A stretch of DNA of 64,000 nucleotides from Paulownia fortunei (Eukaryota > Streptophyta > Magnoliopsida > Lamiales > Paulowniaceae), in contig CM033108.1 in the NCBI GenBank assembly GCA_019321725.1, forward strand, positions 21,725,472 to 21,789,471, given 5' to 3'. The notes under the pieces are model-generated. The model was given only the letters and a program-made list of their open reading frames with translations. It was not told where the DNA came from and ran no database searches. Positions within the stretch are counted from its first letter, which is position 1, and each line of letters opens with the position of its first letter. Positions 46,481-58,680 of this stretch are shown here, one piece after another. A program made the translations under genes and the position numbers.

Positions 46481-47287
46481 TGTTAGGCTGGCGGCAAGAC
46501 CGAATGGTACATTCATTTTATTAAGATAACATAATGATAAAATAAATGAAAAAAATATAAAATGACACAAGTGTTTACATAGTTCACCTAATAACAAACC
46601 TATGTTCTACTATAATAGAAATAACAATCGAAAGTTTACAACAATTAGAGAAAGTATTCTCTAATTAATCTCAACACTCTAAAAAAATAATCTCACCATT
46701 CACTAAATAGAATTATCTCTCAAGTGTTTCCAACTTTCAATTTTCTATCCTCTCAAGTCTCTCTACAAGTCTCTCGAATTGTCTATCTCAAATGAAAGAT
46801 AGACTTCCTGTATTTATATGAATAAAAAGGTAGTGTATAAGCAACAAGTTAAAAAAGGTACTACGTAGCATTTTTGATCATTCATCTACGAATGCCCATG
46901 TAATTCTTGCTTGCCTTGAAGTTTGAACCATGAAAAAGTAGCTTGCTTTTCTTCTATTCCAAAAGATATTCAGCTTTCTAAATTTCCTTAACAGCTTCAT
47001 GCATGTGGAATAAAGATATTCAGCTTTCTAAATTTTCTTAACAGCTTCATGCATGTAATGTAGGAGTTGATGTGGCTCATTTATATTCATGCAAATTGAA
47101 GCCTTCACAATTAAGAAAACACAAGCAAACTTAAATGCGATTCAATAGCTTATTAGCATGACGTGGCCATCTAATCACTCCTTCAAATTTTTATCTTTTC
47201 CATTAAGAAATAATGGCAATTGCTAACCATCTTCAAGACACCAACATGGCTAATTTTCTTTCCTAATTCAAAGCACAAAAATCAACA
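46481..47287 (-). repeat. 5' LTR of the split Tork-like copia
   Basis: It aligns end to end with 16511-17303. A local duplication of about 60 bp (TATTCAGCTTTCTAAATTT at about 46970 and 47020) is present only here. No clean initiator tRNA-Met primer site is visible next to it, probably through decay. Confidence 0.85.
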
Positions 47288-47355
47288 GGATTCATGCCCA
47301 TAAGGTGACTTTGTGGCAACTGAGGAACCATCTGATTCGTACCACCCTGTATCCC
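47288..47355 (-). pseudogene. FY: FY-like C-terminal exon, upstream part
   Basis: On the minus strand TATGTAG (a 3' splice-site-like sequence at 47356-47362) is followed by GIQGGTNQMVPQLPQSHLMG and then MN, where the copia LTR begins. After removal of the element and one 5-bp flank the reading continues as NPMPSR in the piece at 16328-16510. The Gln/Met/Pro-rich text fits the FY C-terminal region as remembered. About 212 bases of presumed intron separate it from the WD-like exon. Confidence 0.6.
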
Positions 47356-47567
47356 CTACATATGGATATAAATGATAACCAAAGATAGTTCAAAATCATT
47401 ATGCAATAGAATTTTCTTATCACCACAATTTAGTTTTACTTTCTTATCATTGGATCAGGCATTGGCACAAGGATTCAACTAGATATAGAAGATGTAGATA
47501 AAGATCCAAGCACTGAAGACATGTAAAATAATACATGATATCCTTAAGAAGAGAAAATTAGTGAAAA

Positions 47568-47715
47568 CCTTGATTTTGGTCCAACATTGACTTTATCACG
47601 GGCTTAATCCCCAGGCATATTTTTGCACCAAAATTTAGTTACGTGATCATTGCCACCACTGCGCCAACAACAATTTCAGTCCATTGTAAAAATGAGCCAC
47701 TCTCATTGCCTTTGA
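47568..47715 (-). pseudogene. FY: FY-like exon with the end of the last WD repeat
   Basis: The minus strand reads SGGNDHVTKFWCKNMPGD from 47660, then a TAA stop and ARDKVNVGPKS. NDHxTKFWCxNxPGDxARD is a recognisable FY/WDR33-type sequence. A GT follows at about 47567 (CAAG|GTTTTC). Upstream bases up to about 47715 still resemble the preceding WD strand but are frameshifted. The retained intron indicates a duplicated genomic copy rather than a processed one. The region between this exon and the C-terminal one is much shorter than I expect for a full gene. Confidence 0.65.
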
Positions 47716-49032
47716 GCTATCACTACTCAGTTAATTAATCAAATTTTGAGCAAAATGTATGGAAACTCTACCCCATTGGTTGAGCTCCCCCAACAGACTA
47801 ATAATAAAATATTGATCTTCTTGCAATCAGTTCCAATCCATAAGCTTAGTTTTAACAAAGAAACCAAGTTCATAAGGTTCTTTTTTTCCTACTATTTATA
47901 CCAGACATAAAGTTATGAAATATTTTGTAGTAATTAAATCATTATTCATAATATAAACTAGCAACAACAATGCAACTTCAGTAAAAACTTAGTTGTATAT
48001 TAATTTTTTAAGCAAAGCAGAACTAATAATCTATACACGTAATTTAAATGAGAGACCATATAAATATTGACGTGGCCTAGATTTGGCCTAATTGGTATAG
48101 GCTCAACTAAACAATATTGGGGTTTGGTGTCCTTCTTTGGGCTCGAGCCCTAAGTATCATGCTAGTAGGCTTTTGTGATTCGTATTTGCTCAACCTCGCT
48201 GAGCTAGGCTTTATGATTGAGCTCTTAGTGGGTTCAGGCCCATTATTATTTATACATCATTCTACTTTGAATTCAATGACTCATGTTCTTTTATGAGGAG
48301 TTCGGTCAGTCGAATTATGGTATAAGTCCACTTATTAGCCCAGAACGGCTCCATTATAGTGATTGAACTGATCCTAACCGTCTTAGTTCAACTCGAACCC
48401 AACAGAAATAGATTCCTACTGGTGAGGGGTTTTGGATAATGAATCTTACCTTATCTTGGTTCCTTAAAACAAGAGAGATTTTTCTTGGGTGAGGATTAAA
48501 TAAATTAAGTAATAGAATCATTTCAAAATCAAATACTTTCTTGTATATATAATATATACGTCTCATGAATACAAGGTACATTGACATAGTATATGATATA
48601 TACATATATTTGCTCTTTACAGCATTTTGGAATTTTTTTATTATCCTTGTTGATCGCATACTGATTTAAGTATCGAACAATATTCATTGGGCAAACCCCT
48701 GATTGTTTTGTAGGTTATTGAGAAGGAATTCAAGAATATTCAAAGCAATATTTGAGGTTGAATCTTCAATTCTTGATCATATTATCTTTAAGCACATCAA
48801 ATGTTGATTGAAATTTCTTGGGAAAAATGGCTAAGAATCATTCTGCACATAATGGTCATTGAATTTCTCAAAATAAATGCCTAAGAAAAAGGTGAACCAT
48901 ACATAATGCTTTTTTCACTACCATAACAATTAATAATGTGCTGTGACTAATTCTCAAAAATGGAAAAAGGTGAACCATTTGTGTAGACATTACACAGATC
49001 AAAGATTACTAGCATAACCCACATAAAGGCAT
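47716..49032. other. Unassigned DNA upstream of the FY-like pseudogene
   Basis: I looked for earlier WD-repeat exons on the minus strand and found none that I trust. The stretch 48060-48420 is less AT-rich and contains repeated GGGCTCGAGCCC/GAGCT-type words, possibly a decayed LTR, but has no partner in the window. Confidence 0.4.
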
Positions 49033-49213
49033 ATTTCTAAATATTGTTTTTTTTTTAATCTTTTTTTCCTATATTTCTAAATATTGTCTTTTTTCATTTA
49101 TCTTTTTTTTCTATATTTCTAAATATTATTTTTTTCTTTTTTTTAATATCTTTTTTCCTACATTTCTAAATATTGTTTTTTTTTCTTTTTTTCTATATCT
49201 CTAAATATTGTTG
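49033..49213. repeat. AT-rich minisatellite, about 40-bp unit
   Basis: Five occurrences of TTCTAAATATT lie at about 49034-49036, 49075, 49117, 49162 and 49198, separated by T-rich spacers with CTTTTTTT runs. Units vary between about 36 and 46 bp. Confidence 0.85.
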
Positions 49214-50040
49214 GCATAATTCCAATTTTCTTTATTCGAATTCTAAGACCTTGTTTGTTTTTCTTATTACTTTCTATTCTCAACCTAGGTTTTTTTTGTG
49301 TGCGCAAATGAAAATGTATTTGATATGGTATACAGTTGTTGACTATGATTGAAAATGGAATTATTACGTATTTGATTTAATGTTTCAAAAGAATAAAATA
49401 CATGTGATAATTATATTAGAAAGTAAGACGATAAAATTTACTATAATTTTTGGGTCTCATTAAATTCTTTGTCCCCCTATTTTTGTTGTGACTATATTAC
49501 CTTTTTTACGCCACATCAGCTATGTGGGTTAGAAAGAAAAATTATTTTTAAATTAATAAAATATTAGAGCAAACACTAATAATGTTGGTCTAAATTGATA
49601 AAATGAGGATCCTAGGTTTGAAATGCATGTCATTGGTTTATAAAGTGGACATTTCAATTTTTAAGTTTGACTAAAAATCCTTGAAAAAAGTTGTTCTATT
49701 ATTCTTGTAAATTTGGTAACCAAATACTTTTTGTGATTTAAATAGTAAAAAAAATATAAACGGAAAATGAGGTATATTAAAATAAGTGAGGTAAAATATA
49801 TATTTTATGGGCTCTTTTAATATATTTTATCGTTAAAAGTTAACTACCTTTCAATATATTTTATGGGCTCATAAAATTGGGGCATACGATATATTAATTG
49901 GGCCTCAAGCCCACTGAGAAATAAGATTTCCCAAATTGCCATTAGGGGTGATGGAATTCAAATAAAATAGTGAGAGACATTTATTACTAAATACCTTGTT
50001 ATAAATCAATATGATTTTGAAAGAATGCTAATTTTCTACC
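49214..50040. other. Unassigned AT-rich DNA
   Basis: No gene is visible. The sequence leads into the copia-2 gag without any recognisable LTR or primer site, so the 5' truncation point of copia-2 lies somewhere before 50069. Confidence 0.45.
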
Positions 50041-50068
50041 TCGTTTAAATTTTTAGATTATCTATAAA

Positions 50069-50870
50069 TGGCAAAAAATAAACTTGTATCAATTTTGGAA
50101 GCTAATAAATTAACTGGTCCCAACTATGTCAATTGGTTATGGAACCTTCAGATTGTTCTGTAGTCCGAAAAGAGGGAGTACATACTTCATGTGATCCTGA
50201 CACCATCAGCGCCAGCAAACGCCACTAAGAATGAGCTTGCGGATTATCACAAGCTAGTTGATAATGATAAGCAAGTGCGATACTATATGATGGCATCGAT
50301 GTCAAACGAGTTTTAGAAACAACATAAGATACATGCACGTGCGTATAATATATATACTCACTTACAAGAGTTGTATTGTAAACATACTAGGCAGGCGAGA
50401 TATCAGATCTCAAAAAAGCTTTTTAGGACAAGTATGATGGAGGACTCTTCAGTCCATGATCATAAATTAAAGATGATAGGCTTGATTGAAAGACTCGAGT
50501 CTCTTATGGATAATAAACTCTATTTGGATTTCATCCTACAGACACTTTTGTTGTTAACTTCAACATGCATAAAATGAAAACTAGCCTTATTGAGTTGGTT
50601 AATATTTTGAAAATGGCCGAGTCCACTATGAAGAAAGACAAGTCGATCATGCTTGTTGGATCCTCATCCAACTCAAAGACTACAAAGCCCAAGACAAAGA
50701 AGGGGAGAGAAAAGCATTCCTCAAAATCCAAAGGCATGAAGCTAACAGGTGGCATCTCCAAGAGTTCCAGCAAGACTAATGACAAGTGTAACTACTGCAG
50801 CAAACCTTGGCATTAGAAGAAGAACTGCAAAGAGTACCATACGAGCTTAAAGAATTCAGGTATTTATTTT
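50069..50870 (+). pseudogene. Copia-2 gag
   Basis: MAKNKLVSILEANKLTGPNY opens the UBN2-type Gag, interrupted by TAG at about 50162. It continues with LQELYCKHTRQARYQIS and SSVHDHKLKMIGLIERLESL (50371-50577) and KTSLIELVNILKMAE (50565-50816). The nucleocapsid reads CNYCSKPWH-stop-KKNC near 50788, so the four zinc ligands survive around a TGG-to-TAG stop. Confidence 0.85.
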
Positions 50871-50879
50871 GTTGAAGTT

Positions 50880-53650
50880 CACTTATCAGTTAATGATACT
50901 TCTTGGGTATTTGATACTAGTTCTAGTCTCATCTTTGCAATGGTTTGCAGGTGATGGCAATAAGCAGAAAGCTAAGTAGGGGAAAGATAGTCTTGCAACT
51001 GGGGAATAGAGCAAAGGTTATTGCATTAGCTATAAGAAGCATAACTTAGCTTTAGGAAATGGAGTAGTTTTAGTTTAAATAGTTGTCTTTATGTTCCAAA
51101 TATAGTTAAGAACATTATCTCCATTTCTATTTTGGATAGTGAAGGTTTTACTTTTCCAATAAAACATGGAAGTTGTTCCATTTTTAATGATTCAGTTCTG
51201 ATTACCTCTGGCATATTAATGGATGGCTTATATTATATTACTCCCTATAACTCCTTTTTACATATTTAATAAAATAAAAGAAAAATAGATAATCATAATT
51301 CCCAACTCGATGGCATGCTAGATTAGGTTACACCTCTTAAAATGGCAACATGTGAGCCATATCTCAAAAGGAAGATAACTAAATCACCATTTGTTGGACA
51401 AGTAGATCTAGCTAAAGATCAATCGAATTTGATCCATTCAGATATATGCAAGCTACTAAATGTTAGTGCTTATGGAAACTATCACTACTTCATAACCTTT
51501 ACCGATGATTATTCTACGTATGGTTATGTCTACCTTATGAGGCACAAATCTAAAACTTTTAAAAAGTTCAAAGAATTCAGATGTGAGGTGGAGAAGGTGA
51601 TTATTTGAGCACAAAGTTTCTTGATTATCTAACAGAGAATAGAATTCTCTTTTAGTGGATCCCTCTTGCTACACTTCAACTCAATGAAGTTGCGGAGTGT
51701 AGAAATTAAACTTTTTTGGACATATTTTGATCGATGATGAGTTTCACGAGACTTTCTATTTCATTCTAAGGTTATGCTCTAGAAACTGTGGCATATCTGT
51801 TAAATAGAGTATCATCAAAGTCGGTGCCAAAATGCTATATGAGATATGGTGTGGGACACCACTCTCTTACAAATTCCTCAGGGTATGAGGGTGTGTTGCT
51901 TACGTGAAGCAGCAAGTGGGAGATAAAATAGATATAAGATCCACTTTTGTAGGTTTGTGGGGTATCAAGGAATCCATTGTATACTATTTCTACGATCCCT
52001 CAGAATAAAAGGTGTTTATTTTGAGGCACGCCACCTTCTTAGAGAAGAGGTTTCTATTAGATAGAAATTGAGAATTTAGAGAACTTGAAGAAATTCAAGA
52101 CTTACAGAGCCTCCCAGCTGAGGCTAGGCCTTCAGACACACAATCTCCTAGGAGATCCCATATAATCTCAAAGCTACCTGAAGGTATGGCTTTTTATTAG
52201 AGAACAACAAGAAGAATCTCCCCTTGGAAAGTGATCTAAGGACTTATGGAGAGACGATGTCCGACATCAACTCAGGAAGATGGTAAGAAGCCACGCAATC
52301 CGAGATGGACTTCATGTACTCTAACAAAATATGGACCTTGGTGGACCTACTATAGAGATTAGTTCTAATTGGCTATAAATGGGTGTACAAGCGGAAGCTT
52401 GGAGTAAATAGAGAGGTAGCAATCTACAAAGCATGAATGGCTACGAAAGGTTATACTTAGAAGCCAATAATTGATTATGAAGAAAAAAATTCACCTGTAA
52501 TGATGCTTAAATCCATTAGGATACTGGTTGCCATATCAGTATATTATGATTACGAGATATGGTAGATGATGTGAAGACTGCTTTCCTTAATGAAAATATT
52601 AAGGAAGAGATCTATATGAGGTAGCCAAAAGGCTTTATATCTAGAGGAAATGAGCAAAAGATTTGCAAACTCCACAGATCCATTTATAGAAACAGGATTC
52701 CCACAGTGGAACATCTGGTTCAACGAGGCAATATTGTTTGATTTCCACAAGAACCCGAATGAACCCTCTATCTATAAGAAAGTTAGTGGGAATGCAGTGG
52801 CATTTATTGTGCTATATGTTGATGACATCCAACTCATTGGAAAAGATGTAGGGATACTGCAGTCAACTAAGACTTTGTTATCTAACCAGTTCTCCAATGA
52901 GTCATGGCGTTTCTCCCTCAAGTACTATGTTTCCTAGGACTCCTGAGGAGAGGGAAAGGATGATCCGCATACCTTATGCATCTACCATAGGAAGCATAAT
53001 ATATGGTGTGTTATGAATAAGGCCTAATGTCGCATATCCTTTGAGTGTCATAAGCAGATATCGGTCTAATCCAAATGAGGAACACTAGAAGGCCATAAAG
53101 AATATCTTGAAGTACTTCAAAAGGATTAAGGATATTTTTCTTGTATACAACTCTAGAGAACTAAAACCATAAGGTTATACTAATTTTAGTTTTCAGTCTA
53201 ATATAGACGACTCAAAATCAATGTTCGGATACGTATTCACCTTAAATAATGGTGCGGTCAGCTACAAGAGTTCCAAGCAGAAAACGACCATGGATTCTAC
53301 TACTGAAGCTAAATAGATTATTACATGTGATGCAATAAAGGAAGTTATTTGGATAGAGAACTTCATCCAAGAGTTGGGTATGGTTCCATCTATTGTTGAT
53401 CCTGTATTGATATACTCTGATAACAACAAAGCTATTGCATAAGCAAAACAGGCATCAAAGAACCAAGCACATCATGAGGAGATACCATTTGTTCAGAGAG
53501 ATCAATGGTAGAGATGACGTTGTAGTGGATAGAGTCGCCTCAGCAAAAAATATAGTAGACCTACTAACCAAACCTCTAGCGCAGAAGGTAGTTGACAGAC
53601 ATCTCGAGAAGATAGGCCTAAAGTATATAGACAATTGGAACTATAGCAAG
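50880..53650 (+). pseudogene. Copia-2 protease, integrase, RT and RNase H
   Basis: Protease is decayed (SWVFDTSS near 50902). The integrase core at 51342-51608 keeps SDICKLLNVSAYGNYHYFIT and TFTDDYSTYGYVYLM, but the stretch around the second Asp is deleted. RT at about 52300-52937 keeps AFIVLYVDDIQLIG. At about 52894 a 149-bp segment present in copia-1 (40473-40621) is missing. RNase H follows to 53650 (HIMRRYHLFREINGRDDVVV and NIVDLLTKPLAQKVV). There are multiple frames and stops. Confidence 0.85.
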
Positions 53651-53658
53651 TGGGAGAT

Positions 53659-55802
53659 TGTTAGAATAGTGCCCAGCATGCTAATTATATTAGACCTCTT
53701 TTATACTCTTTTATTTATAAAAATAATATTTTTCAAACCATATTAATGAAATAGGGAATTTTCTTTATCTTAAATTCTATTTTTGTAATTAGATAAAGTT
53801 CTTAGACCAAACTTAGTTATGAGGCATGGTCACACATTTGATGGTGATCATGGAATATGCCTTTATGGATTTGGTTTTAAATTAGTTCCGAGTTAAGGGT
53901 TTTTTGAGATGGGACATTGAATAGTCCAATAGACTTGCACATATGATGAATGCTCACATGAGGTGGATGTCTCGCTCTATAGGCATTATCATAGTGATGC
54001 TAGTATATGCATAAGGGTGCTTGTTAGAAACAAGTATGCTGAACAGGCCCAATGAAAATTCTTAATTGAAAATTTGTTTGTCAAAAAAACAATCCATGTT
54101 ACAATAGTACATGATTAGTTCTTTGACTTGAGGCAAGATGGTAGCCTTGTGCATATCGTATTTTATTTTGATGTATCTTCTGATTGTCTAACAAACACAA
54201 AAGGGGTACGTCGGATGTTGCATTGATATGTATGGAGGTTAATAACTAGCCAACAAAGGATCCGTCACTTTTCGGATAGAACAAGTAAATCTCCTATGTT
54301 TTTATAGTTCCTAACTCAGAAGTTCTTGGTCAAGATAGAATGAATTTTAGATAAGGTTTTCTAAAGATTCGTCATGAGTTATTGAAACTTGAAATGGAAC
54401 CATAGTTATTGAGCAATTAGGGTTTTAACTATTATTCATGCCTTATACTCAATGGAGAGATTAATTGATGGAAGGATCTTATGTGTATGATATTCATAAT
54501 TGAAATCACTCGCTATGTCACCTAAGTCTAGGTAGGCATGATACACTTGCTAGGTGTTTTGCATGACCTATAAGGTTATTTAAATTAAAGAGTTAATTTC
54601 AAACGGATTAATTAATTAGATTTATTAATCAGACTAATTATTATTATTCATAAATTGCAAAATTTGCATGCCCACTGCAAGCTTAGTTGTGACCAAAAGG
54701 GTCACACACAATTTGAGATGGAATATTTTTACCTTAGGAATTGATCAAGGGGTTGGATCTAATTAATTAATGGAGATTAATTAATTGGGGCTGAAATTTA
54801 TTCAATGAGTTGAATTAATTATTTAATTAAATAATTAGATTATTTAGTTGAACCTAGTAAGATTAGGAAGTCTAATTGGAGTGAAATAATTATTTGAATA
54901 AATCAAATTAATTGTGTAATCTATAAGTTAATTTAATTATTAAACTAATTTGCTCAATTAAATAATTAGATTATTTAATTAGGTCTAATTTGATTAGGAG
55001 GGATAGATGGAATTAATTAATTAAATTTGGGCTAAAATAATTAATTGGATTAATTGATGGATTTATTTTAAGTCCAAGCCCAATTCGAAAAGGCCTATGA
55101 AGGTGGTTGAAATGGATTGAAACTCAAGAGTTTGGAATTCTTGGAAAACCTTAAATATATTTGGAGGATTTGAAAGGGATAAAGTTGGAAAAAGTTTGGA
55201 TAAACTAAAATATCTTTCAACCAATTAAGGGGAGACCAAAAATACCAAAAGTGGGACTCTTGAAATTTTGGAATATCCTATATAAACATTGCATGGCCAA
55301 ACATTTGAGGCAAGTAATAGCCTTCATCTTTCGGCCATTTAGAGAGAGAATGAGAAGAAAATTATTTTCTCCTTCATCCTTTTCTACCAAAAATTCTATC
55401 ATTAATTTTAAGTATTAATTCTTTTATCACAAGATGATAACAAGAATTAATATTCTCTATACACACTCTATAAACTAGGTTAGAATAGAAATCAAAATTG
55501 CTAGCATAATTCTGATTTTGTGTTCTTGCTCAAAGTGTGGACCACTTTATAAGGAAGACACATAGATCCTTATGAACCAAGTTTAGAAAAGAAGCTAGCA
55601 ATTAATTGGTTCCAACCCTACGACAACCAGAGTGCATAAAAAGGTATAAATTGAAACTTTAATTGTTTACTACAACCGTTGGAAATTGCAAGATCATTAT
55701 AAATTATATCAGATCTAGGGTATTACTATAATTGTTATGGTATGATGTTTTTAAATTTTTTAATTTTTGTTGTGCATGCCCTGGGATCATGCGAATACAG
55801 CA
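53659..55802 (+). repeat. 3' LTR of copia-2
   Basis: It starts TGTTAGAATAG directly after the polypurine run AAGTGGGAGAT and ends ATACAGCA at 55802. It aligns over its length with both copia-1 LTRs. Confidence 0.9.
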
Positions 55803-56184
55803 CTATTTGTCGCAACTTGAATTTTTGGGTCATGTCTTGGATGCTTTTTCTTTTTTTTCTTTTGCATTTTTATAATTGAGCCCCATTTTTTCCAATTTTG
55901 TACCTACACATAATTATCATAAAATAAGGTAAAATTTTATCAATTGTAAGGAAAAGAAACATGTGCAATTGTGCTCATAGAGTGTGGGAAATATTACAAT
56001 TTATGAGCCTATCAACTATCCCCAAACTTACCTTTGTGCTCATCCTTGAGGTAAATTCAAAATCAAACAATCATAAGCTCATACCTTGATTATGAATTAC
56101 TAAGATTGATCAACTAATTCTAATATCTCATCAAAAATAAATCCCACAATTACTAAGCTTGGTCAACTAATTCAAATGTCTATA
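55803..56184. other. Unassigned DNA between two LTR copies
   Basis: No gene. The stretch 56000-56060 (ATGAGCC...CCCCAAACTTACC, CTCATCCTTGAGG) faintly resembles the reverse strand of an Athila-type 3' end but is too short to call. Confidence 0.4.
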
Positions 56185-56605
56185 TTATTAGAGTAGTGTC
56201 CGACGCGCTAATTAGATTAGATATTTTTTATACTCTTGTATTTGTAAAAATAATCTTTTTCAAATTATATTAATGAAATAGGATAATTTCTTTATTTTAA
56301 ATTGCATTTCGTAATTAGATAAATTTCCTACAGCATACTTAGCTATGAGGCATGGTCACGCATTTTATGATGATCATGGAATATGTTTTTATGACTTTGG
56401 TTTTAAATTAGTTATGAGTCGAGTGCTTTCTGAGATGGGACATCGTAGCCCAATAGACTCATGCATTTAATGCATGTTTGCATGAGGAGGATATCTCGCT
56501 CCATGGACATTGGGTTAGTGACAATAGTGTATATATGCAGATGTTTATTATGGAACAAGTACAATGAACAGGCTTCATGGAGATTCTTAATTGGAAAAAT
56601 ATGAT
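56185..56605 (+). repeat. Truncated LTR of the copia-1 family
   Basis: It starts TATTAGAGTAGTGTCCGACG and follows the first ~415 bases of the family LTR to AATTGGAAAAA, where similarity stops. There is no polypurine run before it and no coding region after it. It could be a truncated solo LTR or the 5' end of a deleted element. Confidence 0.8.
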
Positions 56606-57185
56606 ATGCGATACCTGAGCCTCTCACTACTCACTTGGTCAAATATGATTCATGCATTACATGCTACTTATATGCTAATTTTCATTAATATCTGCATGAC
56701 ATATATAATATTCTTAATCATTAAACTTAATTCTGAAGCTCTACGGTATTGATTATCGAATCCCCTAATATAAAATATTAATTCTATATTGGGATAAGAA
56801 AAAAATTAGGTATCAACATGATGAATATTACTAGATACACGTTATAATTTTTAGAAGTGTTAAAGGTGTCACTAGTTAGTTTATATGGTTTAATTTGATT
56901 TGATCAAGTTATTTCAAAAGTATATATTTATAAATTAACATAATTGGGATATTGAACATTATATAATGTGATTTAAGTGTCATATTACAAGTTCCATATT
57001 TGCATATAATTTTAGAAATGCAAACAAGAAAATCATTTAAGAATTGGATGCCAATCGGTTTAGAGATCGAATGAACGATTAAGAAATTAGGGTAGAATTA
57101 TAATCTGATCGTACAAAAATTAAAATAGGTTGTAAATAGATAAATAAATAATAAGAAACACTAGATTAAATTTGTATAAGGTGTG
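56606..57185. other. Unassigned AT-rich DNA
   Basis: No gene, repeat or RNA is recognisable. Confidence 0.45.
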
Positions 57186-58586
57186 TGTAACATCATATTT
57201 GAACTACCACTTGCCACCTCAGGCTTTTCCACCTCAAGCTTTACCATTTCAAGCTACCACCTCAACCTTTTTTCATTTATGTCATTAAACCACGACCAAC
57301 AAAATCATTTATAAGCTATTTCACCTTCTAAATCTTTGTATTTAATTTTATAAGTTGCTCTCAAGTGCTTCCAAGTAAAGAAACAAGTGAAGGAAGTAAA
57401 GGAAAGCAACGAAGGAGCAAGTAGAAACTTAAAATTGTGCATAGGTGAGCTTAACTCATGTTTTGATTTCAAATCTTGAATTATTTGAGGTTTTATGATT
57501 TATAAAGATTATATTACTATTTATAATCATGTTAGGATATTATTTATGTCTTATAATTCACAAAAGAAGGATTTTCAGTGGCAAAATCACAATAGAAATC
57601 ACTAAGGATAGAAACTATATACTTACTGATTTTTTTCTTTAAAGTTGTATATATGTATAATAACTTGATTAAAACCTATATATTTCACCATATATGTGTT
57701 TATATATGAGTTTAGGGGATGTAGGTAAGTTTGGATAAGTGAGAAAGTGAAATATGGTTTGATATTTGAAGAGACACTCAAAACTATCATGATAGAACTT
57801 ACAGTTTTTGTGCTGTGATAAGTGGGCTGGTTTTGCTGAGGTAAATCAGTGATTTTAGTCAATTCTATTATATGGTTACATTTCTATACATGTTATCTAA
57901 GTGTGGTAAAAATTTAGGATTGATTGGATATGCTTAAGGATGTCAAAGTTAGCATGCAACTAAATTAGACAGTAAGAAAATATAAAAATGTGAATATGTC
58001 CCATTTGATAACTTAGCATGTTTCAACCTAAATATGTTGCTATTAAGTTCTAACAATTAGGTACTTGCTATTATAGTGATAATACTTCAATTACATGATA
58101 TTTACAGTATCTAAGATGAGAAATTAAGGTATTTGAGGGACTATATTAGGTTATAGTTTGTGAAAGCTTGATTATTACCTATATAACTGGTGTTTAAGGT
58201 CTTAATATGAGATTTTGTGCTTTCAACTTGCCAAATTGGGAATGGCGCTTGATGTTGGGTAATATTACAGGCTATTTTGCATCTAAAGTTGGAGAGGAAT
58301 ACTAAACAAATCTAAACTAAGCTACCAACCAAGTGAAAGCTAAGTAAAGATTTATTTGTAACTACAATGCACAGAAATAGTAAATGTGTTATTTATATGT
58401 AATATCATAGATCATATGTGCATAGCAGAGGCCACGAATTACTGCCATTCATATCCATTGACCATTAATATATGGGCATTGGCACGTGCATGTATTATTT
58501 ATGAGCACTGTGATAAATCTTGCATTGCATGGTAAGATTCTGAGAAAAGAAAATATTTTGTTGATCACTACTAGTTCACCGAAGCA

Positions 58587-58680
58587 GGCATGGATTTGCA
58601 TAGTTGTATGCATGGAATTGTAGGTTCGTGTGTATAGATTTGCATGCTTATGAGTATGCATGGATTTGCATGCTTATATG
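58587..58680. repeat. Short repeats of a CATGGATTTGCATGCTTAT-like word
   Basis: Related words occur at about 58589 (CATGGATTTGCATAG), 58635 (ATAGATTTGCATGCTTATG) and 58659 (CATGGATTTGCATGCTTAT). Confidence 0.7.

Larger units (their letters stand above)
16511..47287 (-). mobile_element. Tork-like Ty1/copia element, split by about 25 kb of nested insertions
   Basis: In minus orientation the 5' LTR is at 46481-47287, gag and protease at 45380-46440, integrase, RT and RNase H at 17371-20030, and the 3' LTR at 16511-17303. The 5' half stops just after the KKNLISLGTL stretch and the 3' half resumes within a few residues of that point, so the halves are complementary and not overlapping copies. Five-base flanks are TGATT (16506-16510) and GGATT (47288-47292), four of five matching. 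The FY-like exon reads continuously across the removed element. The element has an INT Asp-to-Asn change and a damaged RT YVDD box, so it is dead and old. Confidence 0.8.
50041..55802 (+). mobile_element. Copia-2: 5'-truncated member of the copia-1 family
   Basis: Internal region and 3' LTR match copia-1 in order and orientation, but there is no 5' LTR, leader or primer site. The gag start (MAKNKLVSILEANKLTGPNY at 50069) is better preserved than in copia-1. Internal deletions and stops are frequent. It probably descends from a truncated insertion or a recombination event. Confidence 0.85.

Noticed and set aside
50531..50785. 84-residue minus-strand open frame
   Set aside because: It is antisense to the copia-2 gag.
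57623..57862. 79-residue minus-strand open frame
   Set aside because: No domain, within a probable LTR, and no codon bias or homologue recognisable.
58587..58680. CRISPR-like array
   Set aside because: The repeats are irregular in spacing and sequence, and the host is a plant; ordinary short tandem repeats explain them.
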